64,000 nucleotides of DNA from Choanephora cucurbitarum (taxonomy: Eukaryota > Mucoromycota > Mucoromycetes > Mucorales > Choanephoraceae), in the NCBI GenBank assembly GCA_025331435.1, contig JAIWNI010000104.1, forward strand, positions 36,185 to 100,184, written 5' to 3'. Both the position numbers and the translations under genes were made by a program. Positions 1 to 10,663 of the stretch are shown piece after piece. Within the stretch, counting starts at the first letter, position 1, and each line of letters begins with the position of its first letter. The notes under the pieces were generated by a model. It saw only the letters and a list, made by a program, of their open reading frames with translations. It was not told where the DNA came from and made no database searches.

Positions 1-785
1 GCAAGGCCAGTATGGCACGTAGCCCCATCTTCTTGCAGGATGAAGCTCTTACCTTCATCTGCTTTCAATCCCATGAACCGTGGTTGAAAAATTTCAGATA
101 AAACTTCAATGTATTTTGCCCGATTTACATGGCCATCCACAAACACAAGAGGGCCAACACCACCCCGCCAGAAGCAGCCCCAAATCATCACACCACCACC
201 AAACTCGGTGGTGGGGTTAGTATTCTCAAGAGCGTACCTCTCACCTTCACGACGAAGAACTCTTGCCTCTACCAGATCCAAATACAGTGTACTTTGATTC
301 ATCAGACCAATTTACCTGTGTCCACTGATCCTTCGTCCAGTCGACATGTTCAGTGACCCATTTGAGGCGGTGCTTCATATGAAGCTCAGTCAAGGCAGGC
401 TGTTGGCTGCATAGTAAGATTTGAAGCCTACCTTGCGGGGAAAACTGATGGTGGTATCTCTAGAGACATCAATGCCAACTGACTTGAGGTTGTCCTTGAC
501 CATCTAGATAGTCACGAAAGGGTCATCATTTACAACGGTTGCAATATGTCTGGGACCCCTTTCGTTTATCTTCATATAAGCTCGTGGGGGAGCTCTAGGA
601 AGAGGAGTATTTTCAACCTCAATCTTCTTTCTGATATCACTCACAGTAGAGTTCGATATGCCTATCAGGCGGGAAATTTCGTTGACACCCATTTGAGCCT
701 TAGTCAACCAGTAAACTCCCCAATAATTTTTTTCACTGCGAGGTTTATAAGAACCACGTTTGCTTTGTTCGTTGCTGGTAGACAT
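1..785 (-). pseudogene. Tc1-like DDE transposase, decayed and cut by the window edge
   Basis: The longest open piece (504-785, 93 aa) holds a helix-turn-helix with the core EISRLIGISNSTVSDIRKKI, the DNA-binding part of Tc1 transposases. Further along the minus strand, in other frames, are DWTKDQWTQVNWSDES (about 300-345), which carries the first catalytic Asp, then a WGCFWRGG stretch (about 165), then ILQEDGA with the second catalytic Asp (about 20-40). The C-terminal Glu lies outside the window. A stop near 504 and at least two frame changes (near 390 and 260) mean it cannot encode transposase. The family assignment rests on motif order and spacing. Confidence 0.8.
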
Positions 786-893
786 TCTGAGATTTGAGTA
801 TGATGAGATGGAGTAAAAGACTGTTTATTGTGATGACCATCATGGCAAAAATGCCTTTTTAAAGACCGTCCGGATTTCAATTCGGAGGGACTG
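1..893 (-). mobile_element. Tc1/mariner-like element, end fragment with one terminal inverted repeat
   Basis: The element runs off the left edge of the window. Its outer end is at 893, where a roughly 30-bp terminal repeat (864-893) reads CAGTCCCTCC inward on the minus strand and is followed by TA (894-895), the dinucleotide target of Tc1/mariner elements. The second end lies outside the window, so length and pairing of the two repeats cannot be checked. Its terminal sequence differs from that of the Tc1 family at 7896 and 53743, so at least two Tc1 lineages are present. Confidence 0.75.
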
Positions 894-1071
894 TATAAAT
901 ATGTATGCTTAGTCAGTCAGCAATCAACGGAAATATATCTGTATAAAAAAGAGCTTTTTTTTTATCTTTCTTCTTTACTTCAACTCTCTTGATTTTCTCA
1001 AAAATCAGTATCACAAAAAGTACAACTTTAACAACGCAACCTCTCATGGCATTTCTGGTCTAATCCAACCG

Positions 1072-2833
1072 ATGTCTGCTGAAGATGGCAGAAACCTCAC
1101 CCAACTTGTCCATATGTTACTCGCAAAGGTAGACCATCTTCAAGAGTCGCGTAATAGACTTCAAATAAGCAAAGGATCTCAATCCAATGATAACAATAAC
1201 AGATTATCTCACGAAGATGTTTGAAGGAAGTTAACATGTTGTTATTATATACAGGTAATCTAACTAGAAATTTTATATAGCCTTATAACGCTACTCTGAA
1301 AGTTTGTACCGAACCGTCAACAAAATGGAAGATGCATCTATGGAAAGATAGTACGATAAAAACCGTGATAATAGAATCTATCATTCTTCATTCACTGATC
1401 ACTTCAAATCCAAAACCATACAAATTGACAAGCTTTACATCGCCAGTAAGACAAACTTGAATCTTACTGGTGAGGCCTTGGATGAACAGGCTGAGGTAAT
1501 GTACCAGAATACTAGATTCTTGGACCGCGGTTTTTGCGTCCGTCACTTCAAGCAAAAGAAGAACACTGACTTTCTCTTCAGTCAGCTAAGCAGAAGAGAC
1601 AGTGACCATTACGCTCGTCAATTGGACTTCGTTGTCAGGCAGAGCATGGAAGATGTAGATGAAGACGACATGGCAAACGCTCTTCTGCCTCAGAGGGCAA
1701 GCGTAAAAGTCATACCTCAAAAAAATCGCCATTATAAACTTAACGCGTAAAAGAAGTCATTGAGATATAGACAAATGGAAAAGACGACTCAATTTTTTGC
1801 CTGTAGTCGATATACAAAAAAATATACTATACAGTCTATTCTGACTACTGCCCTGGATTTACGTCTACGGTTGTAGCCGCTGAAATTATTAGTTTCTTTT
1901 GTGCATCGGTAAGACAGTTTATCTATAGAGACTTTTGATGTTTAAATGTTCTTTACTAATTCAAATCAAAAAAACATTATAGAAGCACAAGACGTCTTTC
2001 TTTAAGCGTATTGAGAAAAACGATATGCTATCCAAGTATTTGAAAATCATGCAAATTATGGTTCATTTATTTGCAACCCACTTATTTAGTTACTGATACG
2101 ATCAATAGATATGATTTCTATGTTACTGAAGGCAAAACCTTGCTGGAAGTCGATGAATCAACATTCGTGAAAAATTTGATTGACAGACTGAATGAAATTA
2201 GCATCCATGAAACCAATAAGACAATCAGCAGCTAAATGTGATAGATAAGTGGGTGTAGAAGGGTAAGAGAGAAATAAAAGAAGTAAACATATCATAAACA
2301 TCAACCGATGTGTATTTAGGGACACGATAAAGTATTCAAGCCCATAAAGACTAAAAGCTGACGGTGGAGTGAGAGTAAATGGTGAAGTTTTCTACGTCTT
2401 TGAAGTCAAAAAACCATCAGTCTCCTCACTCTGCGAAAAAAAACATATGATTTAGAGAAGTTGGTGGGATACATGAAAGATGCCACCAACAACAAGAGAC
2501 AAAGAGTGTTGCTTGGGAATGATCAGTTTTGTTAAATAGAAGCAACAAAGATACTTTCATTAACTAAAAGCTGCAGTAGAAGGTAGAATGATCTTTTACA
2601 CCATTTCTTGGAGAGAACCAAGTTTCTTCAAGAAGACAAAAATTGATTCATGCAAACTGCCAAGTATCTTGGAACAAAAGAGTGAAGAATCGATGCATGT
2701 TTACCAATCTTTAAATAAAATTCCAGTAAGGAATTTAAAATTAAGATGGCAAAAACTTATCTGCTTTATGGTTATAGGCCACAAGCTTTATTATGGAATA
2801 CAAACATATATCCTAGCAAAGAACAAAGTCTAA
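1072..2833 (+). pseudogene. Remnants of an unidentified, probably multi-exon gene
   Basis: I do not recognise this gene. Four pieces on one strand may belong together. The first is a 50-residue reading frame from the ATG at 1072 with a short leucine heptad pattern (LTQLVHMLLAKVDHLQ). The second is a 97-residue frame at 1457-1750, charged and rich in Asp, Arg and His. The third is a stretch at about 2109-2235 containing DFYVTEGKTLLEVDEST. The fourth is a frame at about 2360-2530 with VFYVFEVKKPSVSSLC, whose E-V-K triad resembles the active-site strand of PD-(D/E)XK nucleases. Stops lie between the pieces and no clean splice set joins them. A decayed gene is an inference; chance ORFs are possible, and the nuclease idea is weak. 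Confidence 0.25.
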
Positions 2834-3466
2834 TAACTTGTTTGATTCTCATGTCTCTTCTCGTTTAATTATTGATTCCTGCAAGTTGCCAAATATCCCG
2901 GAACAAACAAGTAATGCATTTCTGTCTTAGTCCATCCTCAGAGTCTGTATTGGCGTTTTTCTTCATATATATATGTTTTAATCAAACAAGATGTTTTGAG
3001 ATTGCAGATGTCGCCAATAAGACCGACGACCTATTTGTATCTTTTGTCTGTGATCTTTCCTCCCTTTTCTTTCTTCACTTGTTTGACAGCTCCTCTCGAT
3101 CATTTACTGGAAAATAACTTACTGTAATTATTTTTTCACTTTTCGTTTGTTGAAGATCTAATTTAGAAGCAGAATATATAAATCAAATATTATGAAGTTA
3201 CTTTTCTAATAAACTGCCTTTTTCTCAGATTTGCGTTGTTGTATTGCTTCAAAAGTACCACAAATGTTTCTTTTGATAAAGATTATTAGGTTGAAGTCCA
3301 AAAAATCAAGAAAAGAGAAAAGAACAAATTATACCAAATGTGAATTTTAAAATTGAATTCGTGATGATCAAAATAAAATTGGTTCGTATAATACGCCTCT
3401 GATCTAAATAATTATACATGCAAAGAATGCTAAGCAATTTAGCATTATGAAGTAGGGGACATTATG

Positions 3467-3639
3467 CAGTAGTCGCTCGATTTAAGAGTGTTTGATTTCA
3501 GAGTATGCTCAATATAAGAGTGCAATCCTTCGACTTGAAAATCGCTTCAAGCGCTAAAATATCATTCGATTTAGAAGTATGTTCAATATAAGAGTTTATT
3601 TCTTAAAAATATGCACACTCTTAAATAAAGCGACTACTG
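3467..3639. mobile_element. MITE A, about 173 bp
   Basis: The ends form an imperfect inverted repeat of about 27 bp: CAGTAGTCGCTCGATTTAAG at the left and its near complement ending CGACTACTG at the right. Inside are two direct repeats, TATGCTCAATATAAGAG (about 3506-3522) and TATGTTCAATATAAGAG (about 3576-3592). There is no coding capacity. The TIR shape (CAGT..., with CGATTTA inside) resembles MITE B at 20411. A TA flank is not clear on either side, so the exact ends may be off by a few bases. Confidence 0.7.
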
Positions 3640-4029
3640 TGGGTGACTAGAAGTATTTGATTACAGGCAACATCAACCGATAGATATCAATTAAGATGAC
3701 ACAAGAGAGATACCTTGACCGTAGAAAACGTTTACTTGTGAACGAAGAGTATACGTGAGAGAAAAAGCTATATGAAGGATTCCTTCTATGACTTCTATTA
3801 AAATAGCTATCCACCAAAAGCAAAAAAAAAAGCAAAAAAAAAGTAAAAAAAAACCTAAAACGTCATCTATAAGCATTGAGATTACAAAGAGTCGTATCTC
3901 CTTGTGAGTCTACCGAAACCAATATTTGGCTATCAATGGTGTAATAAATACTTTCTTGGTGTTATCTAAAGTCGACAGCTTTAGCGAACGATTCAGAATC
4001 TTCGCTGCTCTTGTATTGGATAGCTGCTT

Positions 4030-6720
4030 ATGTGTAGTTATGCAATCCTGCGCGAAGGACATTCCTTTTATAACGCCTTGTATTCTCCAGATCCCATTGA
4101 TCCACTGGCAATTAACCCGCTTCTCTCTTTAATCCCGGTCAATGTGTGCCTTGATTTTACGGATAAGAACGCACTGACTGAAGCACCACTTGCAGATGAT
4201 TTGAAGGATATGCTGATACATAGTTCTTCGAGTAAAAGCTCCGGTTTGGACGTCATCCCTTTAGAGGTGTATCAATTCCTATTTCCTCAGTTTCCTGCTT
4301 CAACATAGTTTCTCCTGGCTAACCTCGAGTCAGCCCTTCTAGGTGTCTTATCCCCTTTCCCCTTACATGGCAACAAACGCGAATAAATATTGTTGTTTGA
4401 GAAGGGTGATCCGACCTCGCTGGCCGATTGGAGGTCTTTGTCCCTAACTAATACGAATGCCAAGCTATTTACTAAACTTCTTGCCAATCGTGTCAATGTG
4501 GTGTTGCCGGATTTGTTGGTCGTATCAAACTGGATTTAGGGTTAATTGTCTCATTTTTTATTGTTACTGGTTTAATTACATGCTAATGACTGACCTACGT
4601 CGGATGAGGGGTGGCGATTCACAAGTGGCTGTTTCTTTAGATGCTGGAAAGGCCTACGACAGAGTCCATCCGCAATATCCTACAGCGGTTTTACGTCGAT
4701 TAGAATTTTTTGCGACTGTTATCTCCAGCCTGACCGAGTTGTTTTTTGACCCGGAAATAGCTCTTTCAATCAACGAATGATTAGGTGTACCTTTACGCCA
4801 ACTTCAAGGTCTCCGTCGGGGAGATCTGCTTTCCCCTTTACTATTCAAATTGACCTGCAAGCCTTTTCTCCGCTCCATTCTTGTTTGTCCACGGTTAGCT
4901 GGGATTAGTCTTCCTAATCACCCCAACGACAACTAAGCTATCTTATTTCTTGTCTCGGGCGGCTCGATGCCCCACATCACCCTCTATCAAACTGCTCAGC
5001 TACGCTGATGACCTGGAAGTGCTTTTCTCTTCACTTACCGAATGGCCAGGTCTTCTAAAGCTTTTGGATACATACTCCAAGGCTGGTAACGCAAGAACCA
5101 GCATCCCCTAAACGTGCATTATTTCATTATCCGGCTTTTCTCACGTGACCTGGCAATCTGTGTGCAATGGTAACGGTATTGTTTTTCATAATGTAGTTTG
5201 CCTAGCGCTGTGAAACTATTGAACTACCCCTTGTATAGTACGTCTACACAGTTGGATTCCTATCCGGATGGTATCAAGCTCCAACAGCTTCAACAATGTC
5301 AGTTTTTGAAAGGGCAGTCTCTCTCGGTCCAAGGTCTATTTCTAGTAGAAAGCTCAGTCATTCTCAGCCGTCTATAGCATCTTATCCGAATGGTTCCTCT
5401 TCCACCGGTCTAGATAAAAGACATTATCAGAATTGTGCAAGACTTTATTTTGTTTTTTTGGCATAAACCTAGTTGATCCATGGCTTGTCGCTCGGAGAGG
5501 ATCGACGGCCTGGGAGTTGCTGACCTTTCCATTAAAACTTGGTATGGCAAGCAGTATATGTTCGGAGGTTACTATTACTGTCTCAACCATACGATTTCCT
5601 GTCGCCCTGACTTGTCCATTGGTTTCAGATTCGCACTGGTTCGTGTTTCTATTGCCTCTATTTCTTCATCCGAAGCACTACAAGCATAGGTTCAAGATCC
5701 TCCCTCCCCTTCTACATCTCCTTTGTATGTCCTCTTTAGAGCCAACCTTTGGTGAAGACTTATCGGATACTACCAAGTTGGTTACCATCCTCTGAGTAAT
5801 GATTAGTCAGTCCTAAGGCCTGTGAGGTCCTAGAGGTATCAATTGCTAAGCCGGGTCATTTTTGCCGTCAGTAGCAGTTCCTGTCCAATTTGTTGCCTCG
5901 TCGCATTCCTTTCCTTGTCCCGGTGGCAGCTCAATTGCCCAGTAGTAGCTGAAGGCTCTTTTGGTCCTTACCTCTTCTGGCCAAAGCTTTCTCCTTTTGG
6001 TGGTGACTATTACATGGTACGATTGACTACGCAAGCAAGCTCCATAGTTGGAATTTAACCCACTTTTCCTTGTTATATTTGTGGTTTGTAAGTAGAAACC
6101 TTGTACCATTTTGTCTTCGACTGTGGTGTGATATTTGAGATGTAGAAATAAAATGTGTAACAAGTAAGGTAGTACTTTAAGACTGCATTTATGTATGCCT
6201 TTATTCTGAACAAAATGAATGAGAGTATTTATACTATTTGCTATCTACTACAGCTATTACATTCTTGACTTCCTTTAGTCTTGATACTTTACTATATCTA
6301 GATAATATAAAACTTATTGTCCTCTTGTAGACTTGTGTCGCCTAATATGACATTGACTTATCTCATAGTCTTGCAGTCCTTGCTGCTTATATCTTCTTTG
6401 GTCTATTTCTATAAATGATTCTCTGTACTGACATATGTAGTCATTCTATATTCTCTCAATTGTTGGTAGGATTACTTATTCCATACTATTGATTATGACG
6501 CATGTCTTTATTACTTGATAACGACATTTATTCTAAAGGATTTGATCTTCCGATGTGCCAAACACCACATGTGATTTCAAATTAAGCTTCTGCCAGCAAT
6601 ACTTCGCTGATAGAAATTTGACTACAACCTTCCCCAGTATTGTATCCGTGGGTCTGCCTCTTACGGCACTCGCTAATACTGAAGGTGATCTTCTCAGTCC
6701 CGTTCTTTTAATCGTTGTTG
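4030..6720 (+). pseudogene. LINE copy A: reverse transcriptase pseudogene, 5'-truncated
   Basis: Conserved blocks of a LINE-type (non-LTR) reverse transcriptase appear in order but in shifting frames: a pre-RT linker (about 4040-4150), SKSSGLDVIP (about 4235), LDAGKAYDRVHPQY (about 4640), GLRRGDLLSPLLF (about 4810), the catalytic YADD (5001-5012), a post-RT stretch with SVQGLFLVESSVILSRL (about 5320-5375), and a C-terminal zinc-binding C-x2-C...H...C pattern at about 6060-6120. ORF1 and the endonuclease are missing. Many stops and frameshifts show it is dead. The zinc-finger region is split by the solo LTR at 6127-6569, and faint similarity resumes after it to about 6720. The 3' limit is uncertain. 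Confidence 0.8.
6127..6569 (+). mobile_element. Solo LTR, family 1 (copy 1), 443 bp
   Basis: A second copy of this sequence lies in inverse orientation at 35022-35462. The two share their start (TGTGATATTT), their end (AAACACCACA) and long internal blocks. Both begin TG and end CA. Flanks are TGTGG (6122-6126) and TGTGA (6570-6574), a 5-bp target-site duplication with one mismatch. No internal retroelement sequence is present, so this is a solo LTR left by recombination between two LTRs. It interrupts LINE copy A. Confidence 0.85.
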
Positions 6721-7490
6721 GTATAGGACACTGATTGACATCTGAGTTGAGAAAAACAAAGACGTGAGACAATGGAAGACAGGGGAAGGAGAGCCGAAAC
6801 GTTCAAGCACTAAGTGCAAATATTGGGGATGAATCCAATCAAATGCTATTTCTTGATCTAAGTGAAGGGCAATGGCTGATAAATTGGTAGAGCGAACATG
6901 CTCCATCACAAGCTTCACCAGCAAGCCGTTATCAGCGATAAATCTACCACGCACGAAGCCAGATTGGTACGGATTAAATAAATCATCTGTTATCTGGGGG
7001 AATTGAGCGTTTAAAATCCGGGTGAAGACCTCGGCGTCAGTGTTGATCAAGGAGGTGGGTCTCCAACTTTTCAAGTCGGATAAGTCACCCTTCTTTAGTA
7101 GCAGGCAGACGGAGGCGGTAAGCCACGAGGATGGAAAGATACCATGAAGTGATGCATCATTGAACACCTGCAAGATAATTTCCTGACAAGAAGGATTGAG
7201 CACAATGAGCCTAACAATTTCATATAGTTAACCATCCGGAACAGGACTACCCGTAGGAGGAGAACCAAAGAATGTTTCAATCGGCTCTTTTAAAGAGATA
7301 GGTTTAGGCAACATTCTGGAGTCCGAATCAGGAATGCGAGCAGATCGAGGGAGAGAGTTCAAGATTGAGGTTGCCGCATCATAATCAACAAGATCAGGCG
7401 AATATAGCTTATCGTAAAAAACGAAAGCTGCATTTAGCATCACATCTTTGGTTGAATAGAGACGGTCTAGAATAGGTTGAGTTGACAAAG
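6694..7490 (-). pseudogene. LINE copy B: reverse transcriptase fragment
   Basis: Two adjoining minus-strand frames (7228-7488 and 6694-7203) together give the N-terminal half of a LINE reverse transcriptase: a linker with FYDKLYSPDLVDYDAATSIL, then LLLKKGDLSDLKSWRPTSLI, NPYQSGFVRGRFIADNG, LDQEIAFDWIHPQYL and FFSTQMSISV. A stop and frame change near 7205-7230 separates the frames. The usual LDQEKAYD block reads LDQEIAFD. The YADD box and everything C-terminal are absent, and the fragment abuts the 3' end of LINE copy A tail to tail. It is truncated at both ends and dead. The sequence at 7490-7895 holds no domain I recognise and may be its decayed 5' part. Confidence 0.85.
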
Positions 7491-7895
7491 AGATTAGGTG
7501 AAGAACATTGGAGGAGACAATTGGAGAGCGTAATGTAGGTATGAACTCGACAGATATTAGGCTTGGTAGTATGGGCTGCTATTTAAAAAGGCTTGATAAT
7601 ACGACGTTTGCGACGTTTCTCCTTTGGACAATAGACTTTCGAAGATACGACACAATGGCCTTGATAAATGCGAACAGAGATAACAGGAATACCATGCAAA
7701 TCGAATGATTGAAATAAACAAGTGACACCAAGAAGGAACGCCAGCTTAGCTTGCAAAGACGCAAAAGAGGTCTGTTCGTTATTTAACCTGGATAAATATG
7801 TGAAAGCAGGTGTCAGATCAATAATGAGTCGATGTAAACGAGTTAGTCAGGTCTTGATGGCTGATCAGTGCTAGCAGAATGAGGATCGCGATGTA

Positions 7896-8131
7896 CAGTC
7901 AACTAAAGAAAGTTTTGTGTGATTTCATATTCGGACTTGGTCTTCTCAACGATCATAACTATGTTAACAGTCTTACTTCTTGTTTCAAGAGTTAAGCGAG
8001 ACATTTTAATCCTTCTTTTTATTTTAATTTGTTAGAAATAAAGAGAGTTTGTATAGCAATGTTCAATGGACGAACCTTCATCAAAAGTTTCTCGAAATTT
8101 GAAATCCCACAAAACTTTCTTTGGTTAACTG
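7896..8131 (-). mobile_element. Internally deleted Tc1 element (MITE), 236 bp
   Basis: Both ends carry the same roughly 30-bp inverted repeat, CAGT(T/C)AAC(C/T)AAAGAAAG..., flanked by TA (7894-7895 and 8132-8133). Read on the minus strand, the repeat, the untranslated leader and the first codons (MSRLTLETRSKTV) closely match the start of the Tc1 transposase gene at 53743-53905. The rest of that gene is missing and the sequence passes almost directly into the other terminal repeat. It is therefore a non-autonomous derivative of that Tc1 family, made by internal deletion. Confidence 0.9.
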
Positions 8132-8567
8132 TAGATGAGCGATAGCTGTTAAATACAGTATTATAGTTGTGAAAACGTAGCTAAGTTGTGTGTACATGGT
8201 GCTAAAGAAGTTGATTGATTGAATGTTGTATCAAAAATCCCGTGGAATTAGTCCAATATAAGAATAGTATTTGGCCCATACAGTACGAACGGTTGGTACT
8301 ACTGTTCTAAATTAGATGCAATGTGAGAAGGTGCTGCACACCTGCATAGAATTCTGGATTGTTAAACCGGTTGTTATGAGTTTCTATACAGCGAGTTTTC
8401 AGTTGCTATTTGAGCTTATGGGATAAATCGCAAATGGCGAAGGTAGTTTAATCGATGGAGCTGGATTGAGGTGAAATGGAAGATTTATGCTCAATGCCTG
8501 GAGAACAGGGAACTAGATTGCCCTCTATCAGCACGGTGTGATCATCGCCACCAGCGGCAACTTCTCT
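8132..8567. other. Stretch without recognised genes
   Basis: About 435 bases between the Tc1-derived MITE and the ORF remnants at 8568. I see no open reading frame of note, no domain and no clear repeat structure. Confidence 0.5.
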
Positions 8568-9008
8568 TCAATAGTCTTGTGTAGACAACGCGTCATCAGA
8601 TTGCATGGAGGGTTGAGGAACGGGAACCTGCATTGATTCCAAGGAATTATAAATGCGTATGTTGCCATACAGCCCCAGTTTGAGAATCAGAACACGTATC
8701 TTTTTAGTTGTGTGGTGTTCCGGTCTACGAAAAGATCTACGTCGTTTTGTCTGCAAGATTGTTGATGTTGATTGTAGACAGGTCATCGAAGCACCCAGTT
8801 GTTCTTCTGATAAGGTCGTTTCAACTCGAAGTCCGCGATTGTGTCGACTACTTCTCGTACATATGTTGATTGAATCGTAATCCCTGTCTTTAGGCGCCAT
8901 TTTCATAGGTCTGTTGCTAGCTTCATGAGTAGTGTTAATTTGGCTCAGCCTATTTTGTTCATGTTTTGCCATTGACATGATGTTGCCTATGGCAATCAAG
9001 ATTCTCAT
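8568..9008 (-). CDS. Unidentified 146-residue ORF, probably part of a decayed element
   Basis: An open frame of 146 codons with an ATG start. The product is basic and low in hydrophobic segments, with a run of Arg and Lys near residue 85-105, and I recognise no domain. It lies downstream of, and on the same strand as, the putative Gag-like remnants at 9053-9919 and may be a decayed continuation of that element. It could also be a chance ORF. Confidence 0.2.
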   Translation of the reverse strand: MRILIAIGNIMSMAKHEQNRLSQINTTHEASNRPMKMAPKDRDYDSINICTRSSRHNRGLRVETTLSEEQLGASMTCLQSTSTILQTKRRRSFRRPEHHTTKKIRVLILKLGLYGNIRIYNSLESMQVPVPQPSMQSDDALSTQDY

Positions 9009-9052
9009 GTAGTGGAGATAAGGAAATGTAGGTAGTGCAAGGAATGCCGCAT

Positions 9053-9919
9053 TTAACTCTCCCCAGTCAATTGATATCGGTGCTTCTTGGTCTTTTCAGT
9101 GTTCATGTGCAGTGAGAGGTGTTTGAGACTGTAGATAGAGGCTGCAACCTCAGCCCGCATTGCTGACGTCCGCGTAAATCGTCTGTGAGGTATCTGTTTT
9201 TTTTTGCCAATTCGGAAAGCCTTATAGACCGTCTGCAAATTAACAGTTTGTTGCGAAAGAGCACGTTGAGATTCATCCAAAGGCACTATATAGTTACTCG
9301 AAGAAGGCGCATTGCTTGGTGAGAGGTTTGAATTGATAGCTTAAAACGCAAGGTTTTTACACATTTCCATGATTTCCGAAGAAAGATTAAAAATGAGGAG
9401 TCGCCAATTCGCGAGCATTTTCAAGTAACGTTGAACGTTGAGGTTTGTAGAATCGCAGCTAATCTCCAAAGTCAATATGCTGAGAAGTTGAACGGTACCG
9501 GAAGTAAGGTATTGAAGGTGTTTTAAAGATCATTTCTGTTTCAGTTGTCCATTGTTCGTTGTGCGAATGACTTCGGGAATAATGCAGGAGGATTGTAGAT
9601 TGTGTTGTTCATTCTAGGATATCTTTCAATGAGATCCCTACGTGTTTGCTCGGGAAGGGGTGTCATTGGAGTGCATCAGGTCATTGAACATCTCAGAAGG
9701 TTGTCAGATATAAGTAAAACGTATGTCTAGAAAATGCAAATTCTGAACAAGTTTATATTCGGCCATGTTTTGTGGAGGCTTATCATGCTGTTGTTGCTAT
9801 GATCGCTCTACCGAGGGTTGAGCGCTCACATTTTGGTGGAGTAGAAGTGCGAGTTGATTGATTTGTTCTTCTTGACTAGCTAATATGTCCTGGATGTTTG
9901 GAGCAGGTATGGTACTCAT
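9053..9919 (-). pseudogene. Possible Gag-like gene of a DIRS-type retrotransposon, decayed
   Basis: Reading begins at the ATG at 9917-9919 with about 40 residues of likely coiled coil (IQDILASQEEQINQLALLLH). After a stop, other frames show TRRDLIERYPRMNNTIYNPP (about 9580-9640) and then an open stretch at 9053-9286 with MPLDESQRALSQQTVNLQTV. From memory, coiled coil, then a YP..N...Y.PP block, then a MPL(D/E)E.Q..L..QT block is the order seen in Gag-like ORFs of DIRS tyrosine-recombinase retrotransposons of Mucorales. No reverse transcriptase or recombinase could be found beside it. Several stops show it is not functional. Confidence 0.35.
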
Positions 9920-10127
9920 TTTTGTTACTGACCAGCGAAAAAGAAGATCAATCATTATATACATTACAAAGAAACCAATTTTTTTTTCGCTGACCAATAA
10001 AGCCAGAAGATTAAGCAATCATATGACCTATTTTTGCATTGGAGTGTCTAATCAAATTTTAGTAGAATTTATTTATCAATTGAATACAGTACTACTGTTT
10101 ATGTGCACCAATCTATTTTGATTCAGT

Positions 10128-10172
10128 CACTGCGATTTAAAAAATCCTGAAATCTCCATAAAATTTCCATTA
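10128..10172 (+). repeat. Left terminal inverted repeat of CACTA element 1
   Basis: Starts CACTGCGATT and continues with an A-rich stretch and then CCTGAAATC. The complement is found at 20219-20263. The first ten bases match exactly and the next twenty or so match imperfectly. The AGT target duplication is at 10125-10127. Confidence 0.9.
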
Positions 10173-10400
10173 TTTTGGAATGGAAATTTTTCACTCTTCT
10201 CACTCCAAAAAAATGGAAATTCCGGATTTTTTCTGGAATTTCATAATTTTTTAGCACAAGAGATAATGGATTTAATGGATTTTTTTAATCTGTAGATAAT
10301 GAATTTCATGACTTTTTTCCGGAATTTCATGAGTTTTTTAGCAGAAGAAATAATGGAATTCATGACTTTTTACAAATAAATGTACCGGATTTTATGGACT
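10173..10400. repeat. Subterminal AT-rich repeats of CACTA element 1
   Basis: Several imperfect direct copies of a unit like GGAATTTCATGA followed by a T-run, with two longer copies at about 10228-10285 and 10318-10375 that also share TTTTTTAGCA and AATAATGGA. There is also a local inverted pair of TGGAAT and ATTCCA words near 10165-10230. Subterminal repeat arrays are the usual binding sites for the TnpA-type protein of CACTA elements; that role here is an inference. Confidence 0.65.
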
Positions 10401-10663
10401 TTTTTTCTATTAAAGACGGCCGCTATTGGTCGTTCAGGCTACTTATTGCACTCTTATAATGCTTATATAAATAAATAACTTTGGATATAATAATGATTGC
10501 TTTATTATAAAAGTACAAGAGAAAGAAAATCATAGTAAAGAATTAATTTCTTGCCTAATAGAAGCTATTTAATAAATCATGTAAAACTATTTCTTCTTGA
10601 ATTTGCCTTACCTTCTTTTGACTTTCATGGACTCTGGTTGATCCTTGCTTTTAAAACAGAGCA

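Noticed and set aside
6590..6720. Plus-strand GDLLSPVLL as a second RT motif after the solo LTR
   Set aside because: It sits at the tail-to-tail junction of LINE A and LINE B, without neighbouring RT blocks on +, so it may be coincidence.
7500..7890. Coding continuation of LINE copy B
   Set aside because: Translated frames show no LINE linker or endonuclease block, only short basic stretches.
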